A stretch of 64,000 nt of DNA from Lactobacillus sp. ESL0679 (GTDB taxonomy: Bacteria; Bacillota; Bacilli; Lactobacillales; Lactobacillaceae): contig NZ_JAQTIG010000001.1 in NCBI RefSeq assembly GCF_029433515.1, positions 558,001 to 622,000 on the forward strand, in the 5' to 3' direction. Below, one piece after another: positions 35,427 through 45,597 of the stretch. Position numbers and translations under genes: made by a program. Each line of letters opens with the position of its first letter. Position 1 is the first letter of the stretch. The notes below the pieces were generated by a model. That model was not told the origin of the DNA. It did no database searches and saw only the letters and a list, made by a program, of their open reading frames with translations.

Positions 35427-36794
35427 TTGTTTGATATTAATAAATTTTGGCAGCATTTTAATAATGAAATGCGTGAGCATTTTAATGAAGTTGCCTACAA
35501 TGCTTGGTTCAAAAATACTAAACCACTTTCCTACAATAAGGATACGCATGAATTAAAAATTGCCGTGCAAAATCCGGTAACTAAAGGATATTGGGAAAAG
35601 AATTTGGCATCACAATTGATTCAATCAGCTTACGGCTATGCCAATATCGAAATCACGCCTGTTTTTCAAATTGAAGGTGAGCGCAGTACTGAGCGAATTG
35701 TCACGCCCAAACCGCAAACACAGATTACGCAGCAACGACAAAGCGAGCGCACCCATAATGCGTTTGTGCGCAACCTGAAATTAAACGAAAAATATACTTT
35801 CGATAATTTTGTTCAAGGTGAGGGCAACAAGCTAGCCGCGGGTGCCGCTCTAGCAGTTGCCGACAGTCCCGGCAGTTTTTACAATCCGCTGTTTATTTTT
35901 GGCGGTGTCGGACTGGGAAAAACGCACCTAATGCAGGCCATCGGGCACCAAATGCTGGCTGAACGGCCGAATGCCAAAGTCGTTTACATTCAAAGCGAGA
36001 CTTTCGTTAACGATTTTATCAATTCAATCAAAAATAAGACGCAAGATCAATTCCGCGAAAAATATCGTACTTGCGACTTATTATTAGTTGATGATATTCA
36101 GTTTTTTGCCAAAAAAGAGGGCATTCAGGAAGAATTTTTCCATACTTTTGAAACTCTTTATAATGACCAAAAGCAAATCGTAATGACAAGTGACCGCCTG
36201 CCGACTGAAATTCCAGATTTATCAGAACGGTTAGTTTCCCGGTTTACTTGGGGTCTGCAAGTTGAAATCACGCCGCCAGATCTTGAAACGCGGATTGCCA
36301 TCTTGCGCAAAAAAGCTGAGGCAGAAGATCTAACAATCGACGACAGCACCTTAGATTACATTGCTTCACAAGTCGATACGAATATTAGAGAACTCGAAGG
36401 TGCTTTGGTTAAAGTTCAAGCACACGCAACGATTGAACGCGAAGATATTAACGTCGGCTTAGCTCGCGAAGCTCTTGCGGACCTGAAACTTGTCCAAAAA
36501 AATCGCGGTTTACAGATATCTAAAATTCAGGAAGTTGTTGCTAACTACTTTCAGACTTCTACTTATGAATTAAAGGGCAAAAAGCGGGTGCGGCAAATTG
36601 TGGTCCCGCGGCAAATTGCCATGTATCTTTCTCGTGAACTAACGGATTCAAGTCTGCCTAAAATTGGCCAGGAGTTTGGCGGCAAAGATCACACCACGGT
36701 CATGCATGCCTACGAAAAGATTAGTCGGGCAATCAAAACCGATTCAGACATTAAAACTGCTGTTTTTGATCTTAAGCAAATGCTTGATCGCTAA
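35427..36794 (+). CDS. dnaA: Chromosomal replication initiator DnaA, 455 aa
   Basis: Initiates replication by binding DnaA boxes and opening oriC. Start is TTG 35427 behind TTGGAGGAGA. Domain I (1-85) includes FNEVAYNAWF; domain III AAA+ has Walker A GGVGLGKTH near 152 and Walker B LLLVDDIQFF near 212; domain IV has the signature FGGKDHTTVMHAYEKI near 415 that contacts the box. The rare TTG start probably limits translation. The transcript ends at a hairpin that itself contains two DnaA boxes. Confidence 0.98.
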   Translation: MFDINKFWQHFNNEMREHFNEVAYNAWFKNTKPLSYNKDTHELKIAVQNPVTKGYWEKNLASQLIQSAYGYANIEITPVFQIEGERSTERIVTPKPQTQITQQRQSERTHNAFVRNLKLNEKYTFDNFVQGEGNKLAAGAALAVADSPGSFYNPLFIFGGVGLGKTHLMQAIGHQMLAERPNAKVVYIQSETFVNDFINSIKNKTQDQFREKYRTCDLLLVDDIQFFAKKEGIQEEFFHTFETLYNDQKQIVMTSDRLPTEIPDLSERLVSRFTWGLQVEITPPDLETRIAILRKKAEAEDLTIDDSTLDYIASQVDTNIRELEGALVKVQAHATIEREDINVGLAREALADLKLVQKNRGLQISKIQEVVANYFQTSTYELKGKKRVRQIVVPRQIAMYLSRELTDSSLPKIGQEFGGKDHTTVMHAYEKISRAIKTDSDIKTAVFDLKQMLDR

Positions 36795-36799
36795 AAGTT

Positions 36800-36838
36800 A
36801 AAAAATGTGGACAACTTTTAGCTTTATCCACATTTTTT
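36800..36838 (+). terminator. dnaA terminator carrying two DnaA boxes
   Basis: AAAAAATGTGGA (36800-36811) pairs with TCCACATTTTTT (36827-36838). The arms contain TTATCCACA (36824-36832) and, on the minus strand, TTGTCCACA (36814-36806). It may be the second oriC subregion as well as a terminator. Confidence 0.8.
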
Positions 36839-36960
36839 AAACCGCCCTAATTACGTTATTTTAGGCCTTGCATAACTTCTCAACAGAAATCACAAGACCT
36901 ACTAATACTACTAAATAAATTATATAATTAAATAAAACATACCTGAAACAGGAGGCCTTC

Positions 36961-38091
36961 ATGAAATTTACAATTAATAGAAATCTTTTCGTTGACAACC
37001 TAAACAACGTTATGCACGCAATTTCTTCACGTGCAACCATTCCAATCCTAAGCGGCATCAAGCTCAATCTAACAGATGACGAATTAATTCTAACCGGTAG
37101 TGATACTGATATTTCAATTGAATTAAAAATTCCTGTTAGCGAAGATCTAACAGTTGAATCAACTGGTGCAATTGTTTTACCTGCTCGCTTCTTTAGCGAA
37201 ATTATTCGGCGTTTACCCGGAAAAGAATTTTCACTTGAAGTAAAAGAAAGTTTTCAGACACAAATTATTTCTGAAAATAGTGAATTCACAATTAACGGGT
37301 TAGATGCAAATAACTACCCAAGATTACCGGAAATTCCCGACGAGTCCTCTTTTGTTATTTCAGGAAAAACTTTCCGTGAAATTATCACTGAAACGCAATT
37401 TGCTGTTGCCACTCAAGAAAGTCGCCTAGTTTTAACAGGTGTCCACTTCACTTTTAGTCCCGACCAAATTCACGCTGTTGCAACTGATTCACACCGTTTA
37501 TCTAGTCGAGCATTGACTTTAGAAAATGGCCCGCAAACCAAAACTGATTTGATTATTCCAGGAAAGAGTTTACTGGAACTGGCTCGAATTATTGGTGAAA
37601 CTAACCCAGAAGTTCGCGTTTGTCCTGGAGACAGTCAAGTATTATTTGAAATTGGCAATATCCTTTTCTATTCACGGCTACTTGAAGGCAGCTATCCAGA
37701 TACTGAACGTCTGATTCCAACTGAAAGCACAACCAATGTCGAATTTGACCTAGTTGAATTATCAAGTGCGCTTGATCGTGCAAGTCTTTTAACTCATGCT
37801 GGTCGCAATAATGTCGTTGACTTAACTCTTGATGTTAAAGAGCAAACGGCAAAATTATCAGGTGAGTCCGCTGAAATTGGTAACGTTGAGGAAGACGTAA
37901 GTTTCAAAAACTTAACTGGTAAGAACTTGAAAATATCATTTAACCCCGATTATTTACGTGATGCCTTAAAAGCATCGGTAACTGATTCGGTTATCATGGA
38001 ATTTACGCAGCCACTAAGACCATTTACGGTTAATCCAGATCAAGCTGACATTGAATTTGTTCAATTAATCACCCCAGTTAGAACTTTCTAA
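36961..38091 (+). CDS. dnaN: DNA polymerase III beta sliding clamp, 376 aa
   Basis: Forms the ring-shaped processivity clamp. Three clamp domains of about 125 residues are recognisable: MKFTINRNLFVDNLNNV at the start, RATIPILSGI near 24, FAVATQESRLVLTGV near 142, VATDSHRLSSRAL near 172 and the C-terminal LITPVRTF that lines the partner-binding pocket. AGGAGG precedes ATG 36961. Followed by a strong terminator, so yaaA-recF-gyrBA start from a new promoter. Confidence 0.97.
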   Translation: MKFTINRNLFVDNLNNVMHAISSRATIPILSGIKLNLTDDELILTGSDTDISIELKIPVSEDLTVESTGAIVLPARFFSEIIRRLPGKEFSLEVKESFQTQIISENSEFTINGLDANNYPRLPEIPDESSFVISGKTFREIITETQFAVATQESRLVLTGVHFTFSPDQIHAVATDSHRLSSRALTLENGPQTKTDLIIPGKSLLELARIIGETNPEVRVCPGDSQVLFEIGNILFYSRLLEGSYPDTERLIPTESTTNVEFDLVELSSALDRASLLTHAGRNNVVDLTLDVKEQTAKLSGESAEIGNVEEDVSFKNLTGKNLKISFNPDYLRDALKASVTDSVIMEFTQPLRPFTVNPDQADIEFVQLITPVRTF

Positions 38092-38107
38092 CTAAAAATT
38101 ATGAACT

Positions 38108-38135
38108 AAAGGTCATCATCCGATGACCTTTTTTA
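38108..38135 (+). terminator. dnaN terminator
   Basis: AAAGGTCATC (38108-38117) pairs with GATGACCTTT (38122-38131), then T-run. Confidence 0.88.
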
Positions 38136-38251
38136 TGTACCTTTTTTGTTAACGGACAAAATAAGCACGTTGTACTGTTTTAATGACCATTTACTATAAA
38201 ATGTTTATTCTGCTAAAAACCGTTTATATGGCGTTATATTAGCTTTTTAAG

Positions 38252-38280
38252 TTGTCTTTTAGCCTTAAAACGAATATACT
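38252..38280 (+). promoter_or_regulatory. Promoter of yaaA-recF-gyrB-gyrA
   Basis: TTGTCT (38252-38257), 17-nt spacer, TATACT (38275-38280), 21 nt before the yaaA start. Confidence 0.65.
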
Positions 38281-38301
38281 TAAATATAGGAAACTAGCGC
38301 G

Positions 38302-38523
38302 ATGAAGGTGAGTATTATCAAAGAATTTACAGTAAAAGGTGAGTACATTACCTTGAGTCAATTTTTAAAAGAAGAAAGTATTATTTCTTCTGGTGGTCAA
38401 GCAAAGTGGTATTTGCAAGATAATCTGGTTTTGCTAAATGGTGTTAAAGAAAATCGCCGTGGTAAAAAGTTACGTTCAGGTGACCGAGTTGAAGTTGCCC
38501 ACGAAGCATATATTTTTCGGTAG
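38302..38523 (+). CDS. yaaA: S4-domain protein YaaA (RlbA-like), 73 aa
   Basis: Small S4 RNA-binding protein conserved between dnaN and recF in Firmicutes. The S4 pattern is ITLSQFLKEESIISSGGQAKWYL near 14 followed by LNGVKENRRGKKLRSGDRVE. Usually linked to ribosome assembly; the exact RNA target is not established. Six-nt gap to recF. AGGAA lies 10 nt before ATG 38302. Confidence 0.92.
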   Translation: MKVSIIKEFTVKGEYITLSQFLKEESIISSGGQAKWYLQDNLVLLNGVKENRRGKKLRSGDRVEVAHEAYIFR

Positions 38524-38529
38524 TCTTCA

Positions 38530-39666
38530 ATGTATTTGAAGCATTTTGTGGCGCAAAATTACCGTAATTTGCAGCAATTAGACGTTGAGTTTGATCCTAA
38601 CGTCAATATTTTTATTGGGCAAAATGCGCAAGGCAAGACAAATCTGTTAGAGGCAATTTATTTTTTGGCATTGACACGTTCACATCGAACTAGTAGTGAC
38701 AAGGAATTGATTGCTTTTAATCAAGAATATGCCAACGTCACCGGTCATATTTATAAAAGTCAGCTTGACTTAACTTTACGTGTCTTAATCACTAAAAAAG
38801 GCAAAAAGGTCTGGGTTAATCGTGTTGAGCAGGCGAAATTATCTAAGTACGTTGGGCAATTAAATGCAATTCTGTTCTCGCCCGAAGATTTGGACTTAAT
38901 CAAGGGTGCTCCAGCATTAAGACGCCGGTTTATGGATCAAGAATTTGGGCAAATTAATCCGGAGTACCTATATTTTGCTAGCAAGTACCGGCAGGTTTTG
39001 CAGCAAAAGAATAATTACTTGAAGCAATTAGCCAAAGGCCAAGCTCATGATCAATTATTTCTTGATGTTTTAGCTGATCAATTAGCCGGAATTGCTGCTG
39101 AAGTAATTGTGCGCCGGTTTAAGTTCCTTAAATACTTGTGTACATATGCACGTGATGCCTACGCACACATCAGCACTGGTGGTGAGGAATTAACGGTAAC
39201 TTATCGGCCATCTGTTCTTGAAGTGACAGATGCTGATAGTACGGAAGAGATTTATCAAAAGCTATTAGCAAACTTCAAGAAAAATAAGGCTGCAGAAATG
39301 CGAAAAGGGACAACTTTGTTTGGACCGCATCGTGATGATATTGAATTTGTCTTGGATGGCAAAGATGCTCATTTTTATGGTTCACAAGGCCAGCAACGCA
39401 CCATTGCACTGAGTGTTAAGCTAGCAGAGATTCAGTTGGTACATCAATTGACTGATGAATATCCTTTGTTATTACTTGATGACGTGATGAGTGAGCTTGA
39501 CCATAGTCGCCAGAGCGCGCTGCTTAATTATATTCATGGTAAAACGCAAACGTTTATTACAACAACAGATCTTACAGGTATTTCCTGGGAAATAATAAAA
39601 AAGCCTCAGGTTTACCGAATTAAGTCTGGAAAAATTTATTTGGAAAAAGGAGAATTGAATGGCTGA
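38530..39666 (+). CDS. recF: DNA replication and repair protein RecF, 378 aa
   Basis: SMC-like ATPase that helps load RecA at gaps. Walker [17 protein letters not shown] near 30, ABC-type signature [18 protein letters not shown] near 280 and Walker [14 protein letters not shown] near 312. The 3' end overlaps gyrB by 8 nt. A Noc-like palindrome (39580-39593) lies in the last part of the coding sequence. Confidence 0.97.
   Translation: MYLKHFVAQNYRNLQQLDVEFDPNVNIFIGQNAQGKTNLLEAIYFLALTRSHRTSSDKELIAFNQEYANVTGHIYKSQLDLTLRVLITKKGKKVWVNRVEQAKLSKYVGQLNAILFSPEDLDLIKGAPALRRRFMDQEFGQINPEYLYFASKYRQVLQQKNNYLKQLAKGQAHDQLFLDVLADQLAGIAAEVIVRRFKFLKYLCTYARDAYAHISTGGEELTVTYRPSVLEVTDADSTEEIYQKLLANFKKNKAAEMRKGTTLFGPHRDDIEFVLDGKDAHFYGSQGQQRTIALSVKLAEIQLVHQLTDEYPLLLLDDVMSELDHSRQSALLNYIHGKTQTFITTTDLTGISWEIIKKPQVYRIKSGKIYLEKGELNG
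39580..39593. promoter_or_regulatory. Candidate Noc-binding site 4 (intragenic)
   Basis: ATTTCCTGGGAAAT inside recF, one mismatch to the Noc consensus and identical in its core to site 1 at 762. Confidence 0.55.
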
Positions 39667-41623
39667 TCATAACGAAGAAAAACTTGATCAAATCAAGCAA
39701 TACGAAAAAGAAGCTGATAAATATAATGCCAGTCAAATTCAGGTTCTAGGTGGACTTGAAGCTGTTCGTAAACGGCCTGGGATGTATATTGGCTCAACTA
39801 GTTCTCAAGGCTTACACCACTTGGTTTGGGAAGTAATTGATAATAGTATTGATGAAAGCTTAGCTGGATTCGCAACTAAAATTGAGATAACGGTTAATGC
39901 TGATGGCAGTGTAACTGTTCAAGATGATGGTCGGGGAATTCCAGTTGATATTCAAAAGAAAACCGGTCGGCCAGCTCTAGAAACTGTTTTTACTGTTTTG
40001 CATGCCGGTGGTAAATTTGGCGGTGGCGGCTATAAAGTTTCTGGTGGACTTCATGGTGTTGGTGCTTCGGTAGTTAACGCCTTGTCAACTGAGCTTGATG
40101 TTACGACGATGCGTGATGGTAAAAAATACTATATCGACTTCAATCGTGGTCGTGTTAAGACAGAAATGAAATTGATTGGTACTGTACCTTTGACTGAGCA
40201 CGGAACCATCGTTCACTTTTATCCGGATCCAGATATTTTTACTGAAACTACTGACTTTGATGACAAGGTTTTGAAAAACCGCATTCGGGAACTGGCTTTC
40301 TTGAATAAAGGTCTGAAGTTAACTTTTACCGATAAGCGTAAAGAAACCGCTGAAACTGATGTCTATCACTATGAAGGCGGAATCAAGGAATACGTTGCCT
40401 TTTTGAATCATGGCACAGAAGTTTTGTTTGATGAGCCAATTTATGTCGAAGGTGACTACAACGAAATTAATGTTGAAGTATCTTTGCAATATACAAATGG
40501 CTACAAAACAACGTTAATGACCTTCGCCAATAATATTCATACTTATGAAGGTGGAATGCACGAAGCTGGTTTTAAGACTGCGTTAACGCGGGTCGTGAAC
40601 GACTATGCCCACAAAGCCAAAATCCTGAAGGATAAGGATGATAATCTTTCTGGTGAGGATATTCGTGAAGGAATGACAGCAGTTGTTTCTGTTAAACACC
40701 CAAATCCGCAATTTGAAGGGCAGACGAAGACTAAATTAGGAAATTCTGATGCCAGAACCGCAGTTGATAAGGCCTTTTCAGAAACTTTTACCAACTTTTT
40801 GATGGAGAATCCGCAAGTTGGTCGCAAAATCGTTGAAAAAGCACAGCTAGCTGAACGAGCTAGAACTGCTGCTAAACGTGCTCGTGAAGTAACGAGAAAG
40901 AAATCAGGACTTGAGATTGCTAACTTGCCAGGTAAATTGGCTGATAATACCAGTAACGATCCAAGTATTTCAGAATTATTTATTGTTGAGGGTAACTCGG
41001 CCGGCGGTTCTGCTAAGCAAGGTCGTTCTCGTTTAACCCAGGCGATTTTACCGATTCGTGGGAAAATTTTGAACGTTGAAAAAGCTTCAATGGACAGAAT
41101 TTTAGCCAATCAAGAAATTCGGTCATTGTTTACTGCCTTAGGAACCGGATTTGGTGCGGACTTTAATGTTTCAAAGGCTCGCTATCACAAGTTAATTATT
41201 ATGACGGATGCCGATGTCGATGGCGCCCATATTCGGACCCTGTTATTGACGCTCTTTTATAACTATATGCGGCCAATGATTGAAAAGGGATATGTTTATA
41301 TTGCACGTCCACCTCTATATCAAGTCCGTCAAGGTAAAGTCGTTAAGTACCTTGATACTGATGAGGAGCTGCATGATTATTTAGGTGCATTGCAACCAAG
41401 TCCTAAGCCACTTGTTCAACGCTATAAGGGATTGGGTGAAATGGATCCTGAACAATTGTGGGAAACAACGATGAATCCTGAAAACCGCCGCCTTGATCGC
41501 GTTAGTCCAGAATATGCTAAGAATGCTGATGAGGTCTTTGAATTATTGATGGGCAATGAAGTTGCGCCACGGCGGAAGTTCATTGAAACTAACGCAAAAT
41601 ATGTTGAAAACTTGGATGCTTAG
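39659..41623 (+). CDS. gyrB: DNA gyrase subunit B, 654 aa
   Basis: ATPase subunit of gyrase, which adds negative supercoils. GHKL ATPase domain with [10 protein letters not shown] near 34, DNSIDE near 59, DDGRGIPV near 87 and [14 protein letters not shown] near 126; TOPRIM domain with [15 protein letters not shown] near 443 and [17 protein letters not shown] near 515; C-terminal [26 protein letters not shown] precedes ATG 39659. Ten-nt gap to gyrA. Confidence 0.98.
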   Translation: MADHNEEKLDQIKQYEKEADKYNASQIQVLGGLEAVRKRPGMYIGSTSSQGLHHLVWEVIDNSIDESLAGFATKIEITVNADGSVTVQDDGRGIPVDIQKKTGRPALETVFTVLHAGGKFGGGGYKVSGGLHGVGASVVNALSTELDVTTMRDGKKYYIDFNRGRVKTEMKLIGTVPLTEHGTIVHFYPDPDIFTETTDFDDKVLKNRIRELAFLNKGLKLTFTDKRKETAETDVYHYEGGIKEYVAFLNHGTEVLFDEPIYVEGDYNEINVEVSLQYTNGYKTTLMTFANNIHTYEGGMHEAGFKTALTRVVNDYAHKAKILKDKDDNLSGEDIREGMTAVVSVKHPNPQFEGQTKTKLGNSDARTAVDKAFSETFTNFLMENPQVGRKIVEKAQLAERARTAAKRAREVTRKKSGLEIANLPGKLADNTSNDPSISELFIVEGNSAGGSAKQGRSRLTQAILPIRGKILNVEKASMDRILANQEIRSLFTALGTGFGADFNVSKARYHKLIIMTDADVDGAHIRTLLLTLFYNYMRPMIEKGYVYIARPPLYQVRQGKVVKYLDTDEELHDYLGALQPSPKPLVQRYKGLGEMDPEQLWETTMNPENRRLDRVSPEYAKNADEVFELLMGNEVAPRRKFIETNAKYVENLDA

Positions 41624-41633
41624 GAGGTTTTAA

Positions 41634-44114
41634 ATGGATAACGACAATCAAGGTCAAGATCACAGAATTAGAAATGTTGATCTGACTAGTGTAATGAGCA
41701 GTTCCTTTTTGGATTATGCGATGTCAGTTATTGTTGCCCGGGCTTTGCCTGATGTGCGTGATGGTTTAAAGCCTGTCCAAAGGCGAATTCTTTACGGAAT
41801 GAGTGAGTTAGGAGTTACTCCTGATAAGCCTTATAAGAAGTCTGCCAGAATCGTTGGGGAAGTTATGGGTAAGTTCCACCCCCACGGTGACTCTTCGATT
41901 TATTTGGCAATGGCGCACATGGCTCAAGACTTTAGTTATCGCTATATGCTAGTTGATGGTCATGGTAACTTTGGTTCTGTTGATGGTGACGAGCCTGCCG
42001 CAATGCGTTATACTGAGGCGCGAATGAGCAAAATTGCGGTTGAAATGCTGCGCGACATTAATAAAAATACGGTTGATTGGCAACGTAACTATGATGATTC
42101 TGAAAATGAACCAGTAGTTTTACCAGCACGGATTCCGAACTTACTGGTTAACGGAACGAGCGGGATTGCTGTCGGGATGACGACTAATATTCCACCACAT
42201 AATTTATCCGAAGTTATCAGCGGCTTGCATATGCTGATGAACAATCCGAATGTCACTACTAAGGACTTAATGAAGGCAATCCCGGGTCCTGATTTTCCGA
42301 CTGGCGGGATCATTATGGGTCGTGGCGGTATTTATCGGGCATACGAAAGTGGTCGCGGCAATATTGTTGTGCGGGCTAAGACCAACATTGAAACTGAAAA
42401 AAGTGGTCGGGAACGAATTGTTGTTACTGAACTGCCATACTTGGTTAATAAGGCTGAATTAGTTAAGAAAATTGCTGATTTGGCACGCTCTAAGACAATT
42501 GATGGGATTACCGGTGTTCGTGATGAATCCGACCAGACAGGGATGCGGATGACAATTGACATTCGTCGTGATGCAAGTGCCAGCGTTGTTTTGAATAATT
42601 TATTCAAATTAACGCAAATGCAGGCTAACTTCGGGATGAACATGGTTGCCATTGTTGATGGTGCACCACATTTCTTGAGTATCAAGCAAATGCTGTCGTA
42701 TTACTTGGAGCACCAAGAGGACGTTGTTACACGTAGAACAAAATTTGAACTGGCCAAGGCTGAGGCAAGAGCCCACATTCTTGAAGGTTTGAAGATTGCT
42801 TTGGATCACATTGATGAAATTGTTCATATTATTCGTCAAAGTAATTCCAGTGATATTGCTAAAGCTGCCTTAATCAGCCGTTTTGGGCTGGATGATAAGC
42901 AGTCACAGGCTATTTTGGATATGCGGCTTGTTCGCTTAACAGGCTTGGAACGTGACAAGGTTGAGGCCGAATACAAGGATTTGCAAGAAAAAATTGCGGA
43001 TTACAAGGATATTTTGGCAAAACCTGAACGGATCAACGAGATTATCTACAATGAATTGCTCGATATTCAAAAGCGCTTTGGTGATAAGCGGCGTACTGAA
43101 ATCGGTGCTAGTGAAGTTGTCTCAATTGAAGACGAAGATTTAATTGAAAAGCAAGATGTTTTGCTAACCCTGACCCATAGTGGCTATATCAAGCGGATGT
43201 TGATTAATGAATTTAAGACGCAAAACCGTGGTGGTAAAGGCATTAAGGGCATGGGAGTGAAGTCTGGCGATTTCATTGAAAAGCTGATCTACTCAAGTAC
43301 CCACGACTTGCTGCTGTTCTTTACCAACAAGGGTAAAATCTATTCTAAGAAGGCATACGAAATTCCGGAATTTAGCCGGACTGCTCGGGGGCTACCAATT
43401 GTTAACTTGTTGCAGCTTGAAAAAGGCGAGAAGATTCAGACAATTATTAATATTCCTGAAAATGCTGATGACCAATACCTATTCTTTATCACGAAGTTGG
43501 GGACGGTTAAGCGAACGCTTGTCAGTGAATTTGCGAATATTAGAAACAGCGGCCTGATTGCACTGACTTTACGCGATGGCGACGAGTTGACGAATGTTCT
43601 AACTACTGATGGTAACAAGGATATTATGATTGGCACGCACCTTGGCTATGCTGTTCGCTTTAATGAGCAGACTGTCCGGGCAATGGGTCGAACTGCTGCC
43701 GGTGTTCGCGGGATTAACTTGCGGGATGGCGATTATGTTGTTGGCTCAGGTGTCATTGAAGATAGCGATGAAGTCCTAGTAATTTCTGAAAAAGGTTATG
43801 GTAAGCGGACTTCTGCTGCTGAATATCCAGTTAAGGGTCGTGGTGGTAAAGGAATTAAAACCGCTAATATCACTGAGAAGAATGGCCCGCTATCTGGTGT
43901 GACAGTTGTTGATGGCACCCAAGATATTATGGTGATTACTAACGATGGCATCATGATTCGCTTCAAGATTGCGGATGTTTCGCAGACTAGCCGTAGCACG
44001 CTGGGTGTGCGGTTGATTAAAGTTAACGACAACAGTAAGGTCGCTAGCTTAACAGTTGTTCCTGCTGAGGAAGATCAGGAAGTAGCGGCTGATTCTGAGA
44101 CCGAAGAAGAATAA
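41634..44114 (+). CDS. gyrA: DNA gyrase subunit A, 826 aa
   Basis: DNA-cleaving subunit of gyrase. Catalytic Tyr in [11 protein letters not shown] near 131; the C-terminal half has the six-bladed pinwheel with a GyrA box ([11 protein letters not shown] near 540). The quinolone-resistance region reads [12 protein letters not shown]: the residue at position 91, equivalent to E. coli Asp87, is Leu (TTG at 41904-41906) instead of Asp or Glu, while the Ser equivalent to Ser83 is kept. The tail is acidic. AGGAGG lies before ATG 41634. Confidence 0.98.
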   Translation: MDNDNQGQDHRIRNVDLTSVMSSSFLDYAMSVIVARALPDVRDGLKPVQRRILYGMSELGVTPDKPYKKSARIVGEVMGKFHPHGDSSIYLAMAHMAQDFSYRYMLVDGHGNFGSVDGDEPAAMRYTEARMSKIAVEMLRDINKNTVDWQRNYDDSENEPVVLPARIPNLLVNGTSGIAVGMTTNIPPHNLSEVISGLHMLMNNPNVTTKDLMKAIPGPDFPTGGIIMGRGGIYRAYESGRGNIVVRAKTNIETEKSGRERIVVTELPYLVNKAELVKKIADLARSKTIDGITGVRDESDQTGMRMTIDIRRDASASVVLNNLFKLTQMQANFGMNMVAIVDGAPHFLSIKQMLSYYLEHQEDVVTRRTKFELAKAEARAHILEGLKIALDHIDEIVHIIRQSNSSDIAKAALISRFGLDDKQSQAILDMRLVRLTGLERDKVEAEYKDLQEKIADYKDILAKPERINEIIYNELLDIQKRFGDKRRTEIGASEVVSIEDEDLIEKQDVLLTLTHSGYIKRMLINEFKTQNRGGKGIKGMGVKSGDFIEKLIYSSTHDLLLFFTNKGKIYSKKAYEIPEFSRTARGLPIVNLLQLEKGEKIQTIINIPENADDQYLFFITKLGTVKRTLVSEFANIRNSGLIALTLRDGDELTNVLTTDGNKDIMIGTHLGYAVRFNEQTVRAMGRTAAGVRGINLRDGDYVVGSGVIEDSDEVLVISEKGYGKRTSAAEYPVKGRGGKGIKTANITEKNGPLSGVTVVDGTQDIMVITNDGIMIRFKIADVSQTSRSTLGVRLIKVNDNSKVASLTVVPAEEDQEVAADSETEEE

Positions 44115-44201
44115 AAGTAATTTAAATTAAAAAATTATCGGACTTTTAAGCGTATCTATTAGTCAGAGAAATAAATTCTCTTAGGATCACGTGAATATAG
44201 T

Positions 44202-44231
44202 TTGGTAATTTTTTTGTTTATGTGCTAAAAT
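44202..44231 (+). promoter_or_regulatory. Promoter of rpsF-ssb-rpsR
   Basis: TTGGTA (44202-44207), 18-nt spacer, TAAAAT (44226-44231) with an extended TGC before the -10. Confidence 0.65.
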
Positions 44232-44241
44232 TAGAGATTGC

Positions 44242-44300
44242 GAGTAATAAAATTGATTACTCCTTGTTCTTGATTTTAGCAAGAACCATTTAGACCAAAA
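44242..44300 (+). promoter_or_regulatory. rpsF leader hairpins
   Basis: Two stems in the 5' leader: GAGTAAT/ATTACTC (44242-44262) and GTTCTTG/CAAGAAC (44266-44286), just before AAAGGAGG. rpsF leaders can bind S6:S18 for autoregulation; I cannot confirm the full consensus here. Confidence 0.4.
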
Positions 44301-44314
44301 GGAGGTGCACTAGA

Positions 44315-44611
44315 ATGACAACTACTAAGTACGAAATAACTTACATTATTAAACCTGATATTGATGAAGAATCAAAGAAGGCACTTGTTGAAAACTACGA
44401 TAAAGTTATCGCAGATAACGGTGGTACAATGGTTGAATCTAAAGACTGGGAAAAGCGTCATTTTGCATATGAAATCGAAAAGTATCGTGAAGGTACTTAC
44501 CATATCATGACTTTCACTGCTGATAACGCAGACGCAGTTAACGAATTTGACCGTTTGTCAAAAATTGACAGCGCAATTTTACGTTCAATGACTGTTAAGT
44601 TAGACAAATAA
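44315..44611 (+). CDS. rpsF: 30S ribosomal protein S6, 98 aa
   Basis: S6 of the small-subunit platform, binding with S18. [20 protein letters not shown] at the start and [22 protein letters not shown] near 68 are diagnostic. AAAGGAGG precedes ATG 44315. First gene of the rpsF-ssb-rpsR operon. Confidence 0.97.
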   Translation: MTTTKYEITYIIKPDIDEESKKALVENYDKVIADNGGTMVESKDWEKRHFAYEIEKYREGTYHIMTFTADNADAVNEFDRLSKIDSAILRSMTVKLDK

Positions 44612-44658
44612 TATTACGTTATCGTGATCGTGATTTAGGAAAGGAAGGACCTTGGAGT

Positions 44659-45192
44659 ATGATTAATCGAGTTGTACTTGTTGGCCGTTTAACACGTGAT
44701 CCTGAATTACGTACTACTGGGAGTGGAATCTCGGTTGCTACGTTTACTCTTGCTGTTGACCGTCAGTATACTAACGCTCAAGGTGAGAGAGGTGCGGATT
44801 TTATTAGCTGTGTCATTTGGCGCAAATCAGCAGAAAACTTCTGCAATTTTACGTCTAAAGGATCATTGGTTGGTATTGACGGCCGGATTCAAACCAGAAC
44901 TTACGATAATAAAGACGGGCAAAGAGTATATGTAACAGAGGTTGTCGTTGACAACTTTGCATTGCTTGAGTCACGCAAAGACCGTGAATCCCGTAGTCAA
45001 AATGGTGGTTACACACCAAATAACAATGGGAATTTCAATGGTAACTTTGGTAATCCAAATGCCAATAATTCTCAAAATATGGGACCATCTAATCAGAATA
45101 ACCAAAATAATAATCAATCAAGTATGCCAAAGGATCCATTTGCTGGATCTGGAGATACCATTGATATTTCTGATGATGATCTTCCATTCTAA
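44659..45192 (+). CDS. ssb: Single-stranded DNA-binding protein, 177 aa
   Basis: OB-fold protein coating ssDNA in replication and repair. MINRVVLVGRLTRDPELRTT at the N-terminus and FISCVIWRKSAENFCNF near 50; a long Asn/Gln/Gly-rich linker (about 120-160) leads to the acidic tip DISDDDLPF, which recruits partner proteins. Placed between rpsF and rpsR as in most Firmicutes. Confidence 0.97.
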   Translation: MINRVVLVGRLTRDPELRTTGSGISVATFTLAVDRQYTNAQGERGADFISCVIWRKSAENFCNFTSKGSLVGIDGRIQTRTYDNKDGQRVYVTEVVVDNFALLESRKDRESRSQNGGYTPNNNGNFNGNFGNPNANNSQNMGPSNQNNQNNNQSSMPKDPFAGSGDTIDISDDDLPF

Positions 45193-45214
45193 ACTTATAG
45201 AAAGGACCTAGGAT

Positions 45215-45451
45215 ATGGCTCAACAAAGAAGAGGCGGCCATCGTCGTCGTAAGGTTGACTTTATCGCAGCCAACCATATTGATTACGTTGACTACAAGGA
45301 CGTTGATCTGTTGAAACGTTTTATCTCAGAAAGAGGTAAAATCTTACCACGTCGTGTCACTGGCACTAGCGCTAAGAATCAACGTAAGGTAGCTAAGGCA
45401 ATCGAAAGAGCTCGCATTATGGGCTTGTTGCCATTCGTTACTGAAGACTAA
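45215..45451 (+). CDS. rpsR: 30S ribosomal protein S18, 78 aa
   Basis: Basic S18 protein: [20 protein letters not shown] at the start and [20 protein letters not shown] near 48 are typical. The N-terminal CxxC zinc ligands found in some S18 proteins are absent. AAAGGACC lies upstream. Last gene of the operon, ended by a terminator. Confidence 0.97.
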   Translation: MAQQRRGGHRRRKVDFIAANHIDYVDYKDVDLLKRFISERGKILPRRVTGTSAKNQRKVAKAIERARIMGLLPFVTED

Positions 45452-45467
45452 TCAGTTGAATAAAAAC

Positions 45468-45498
45468 AAAAATGCGGGAATTATTTTCCGCATTTTTT
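45468..45498 (+). terminator. rpsR terminator
   Basis: AAAAATGCGG (45468-45477) pairs with CCGCATTTTT (45488-45497) and runs into T. Confidence 0.88.
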
Positions 45499-45597
45499 GT
45501 ACGCTATTTTAAGCTGGATATTAGGGAGTTTCTTATCAGTTGAATCCAAGGTATAATAATAGTGATGTATTTTACATTAATTTAGGAAGGATCTTGC

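Noticed and set aside
42725-42740. parS-like TGTTACACGTAGAACA inside gyrA
   Set aside because: Two mismatches, one in the central CACGTG that ParB reads; it lies in conserved gyrA codons and may be coincidence. Kept out of the site list.
44188-44203. CACGTG core before rpsF as parS
   Set aside because: Only the core and a few flanking bases match; both outer half-sites differ.
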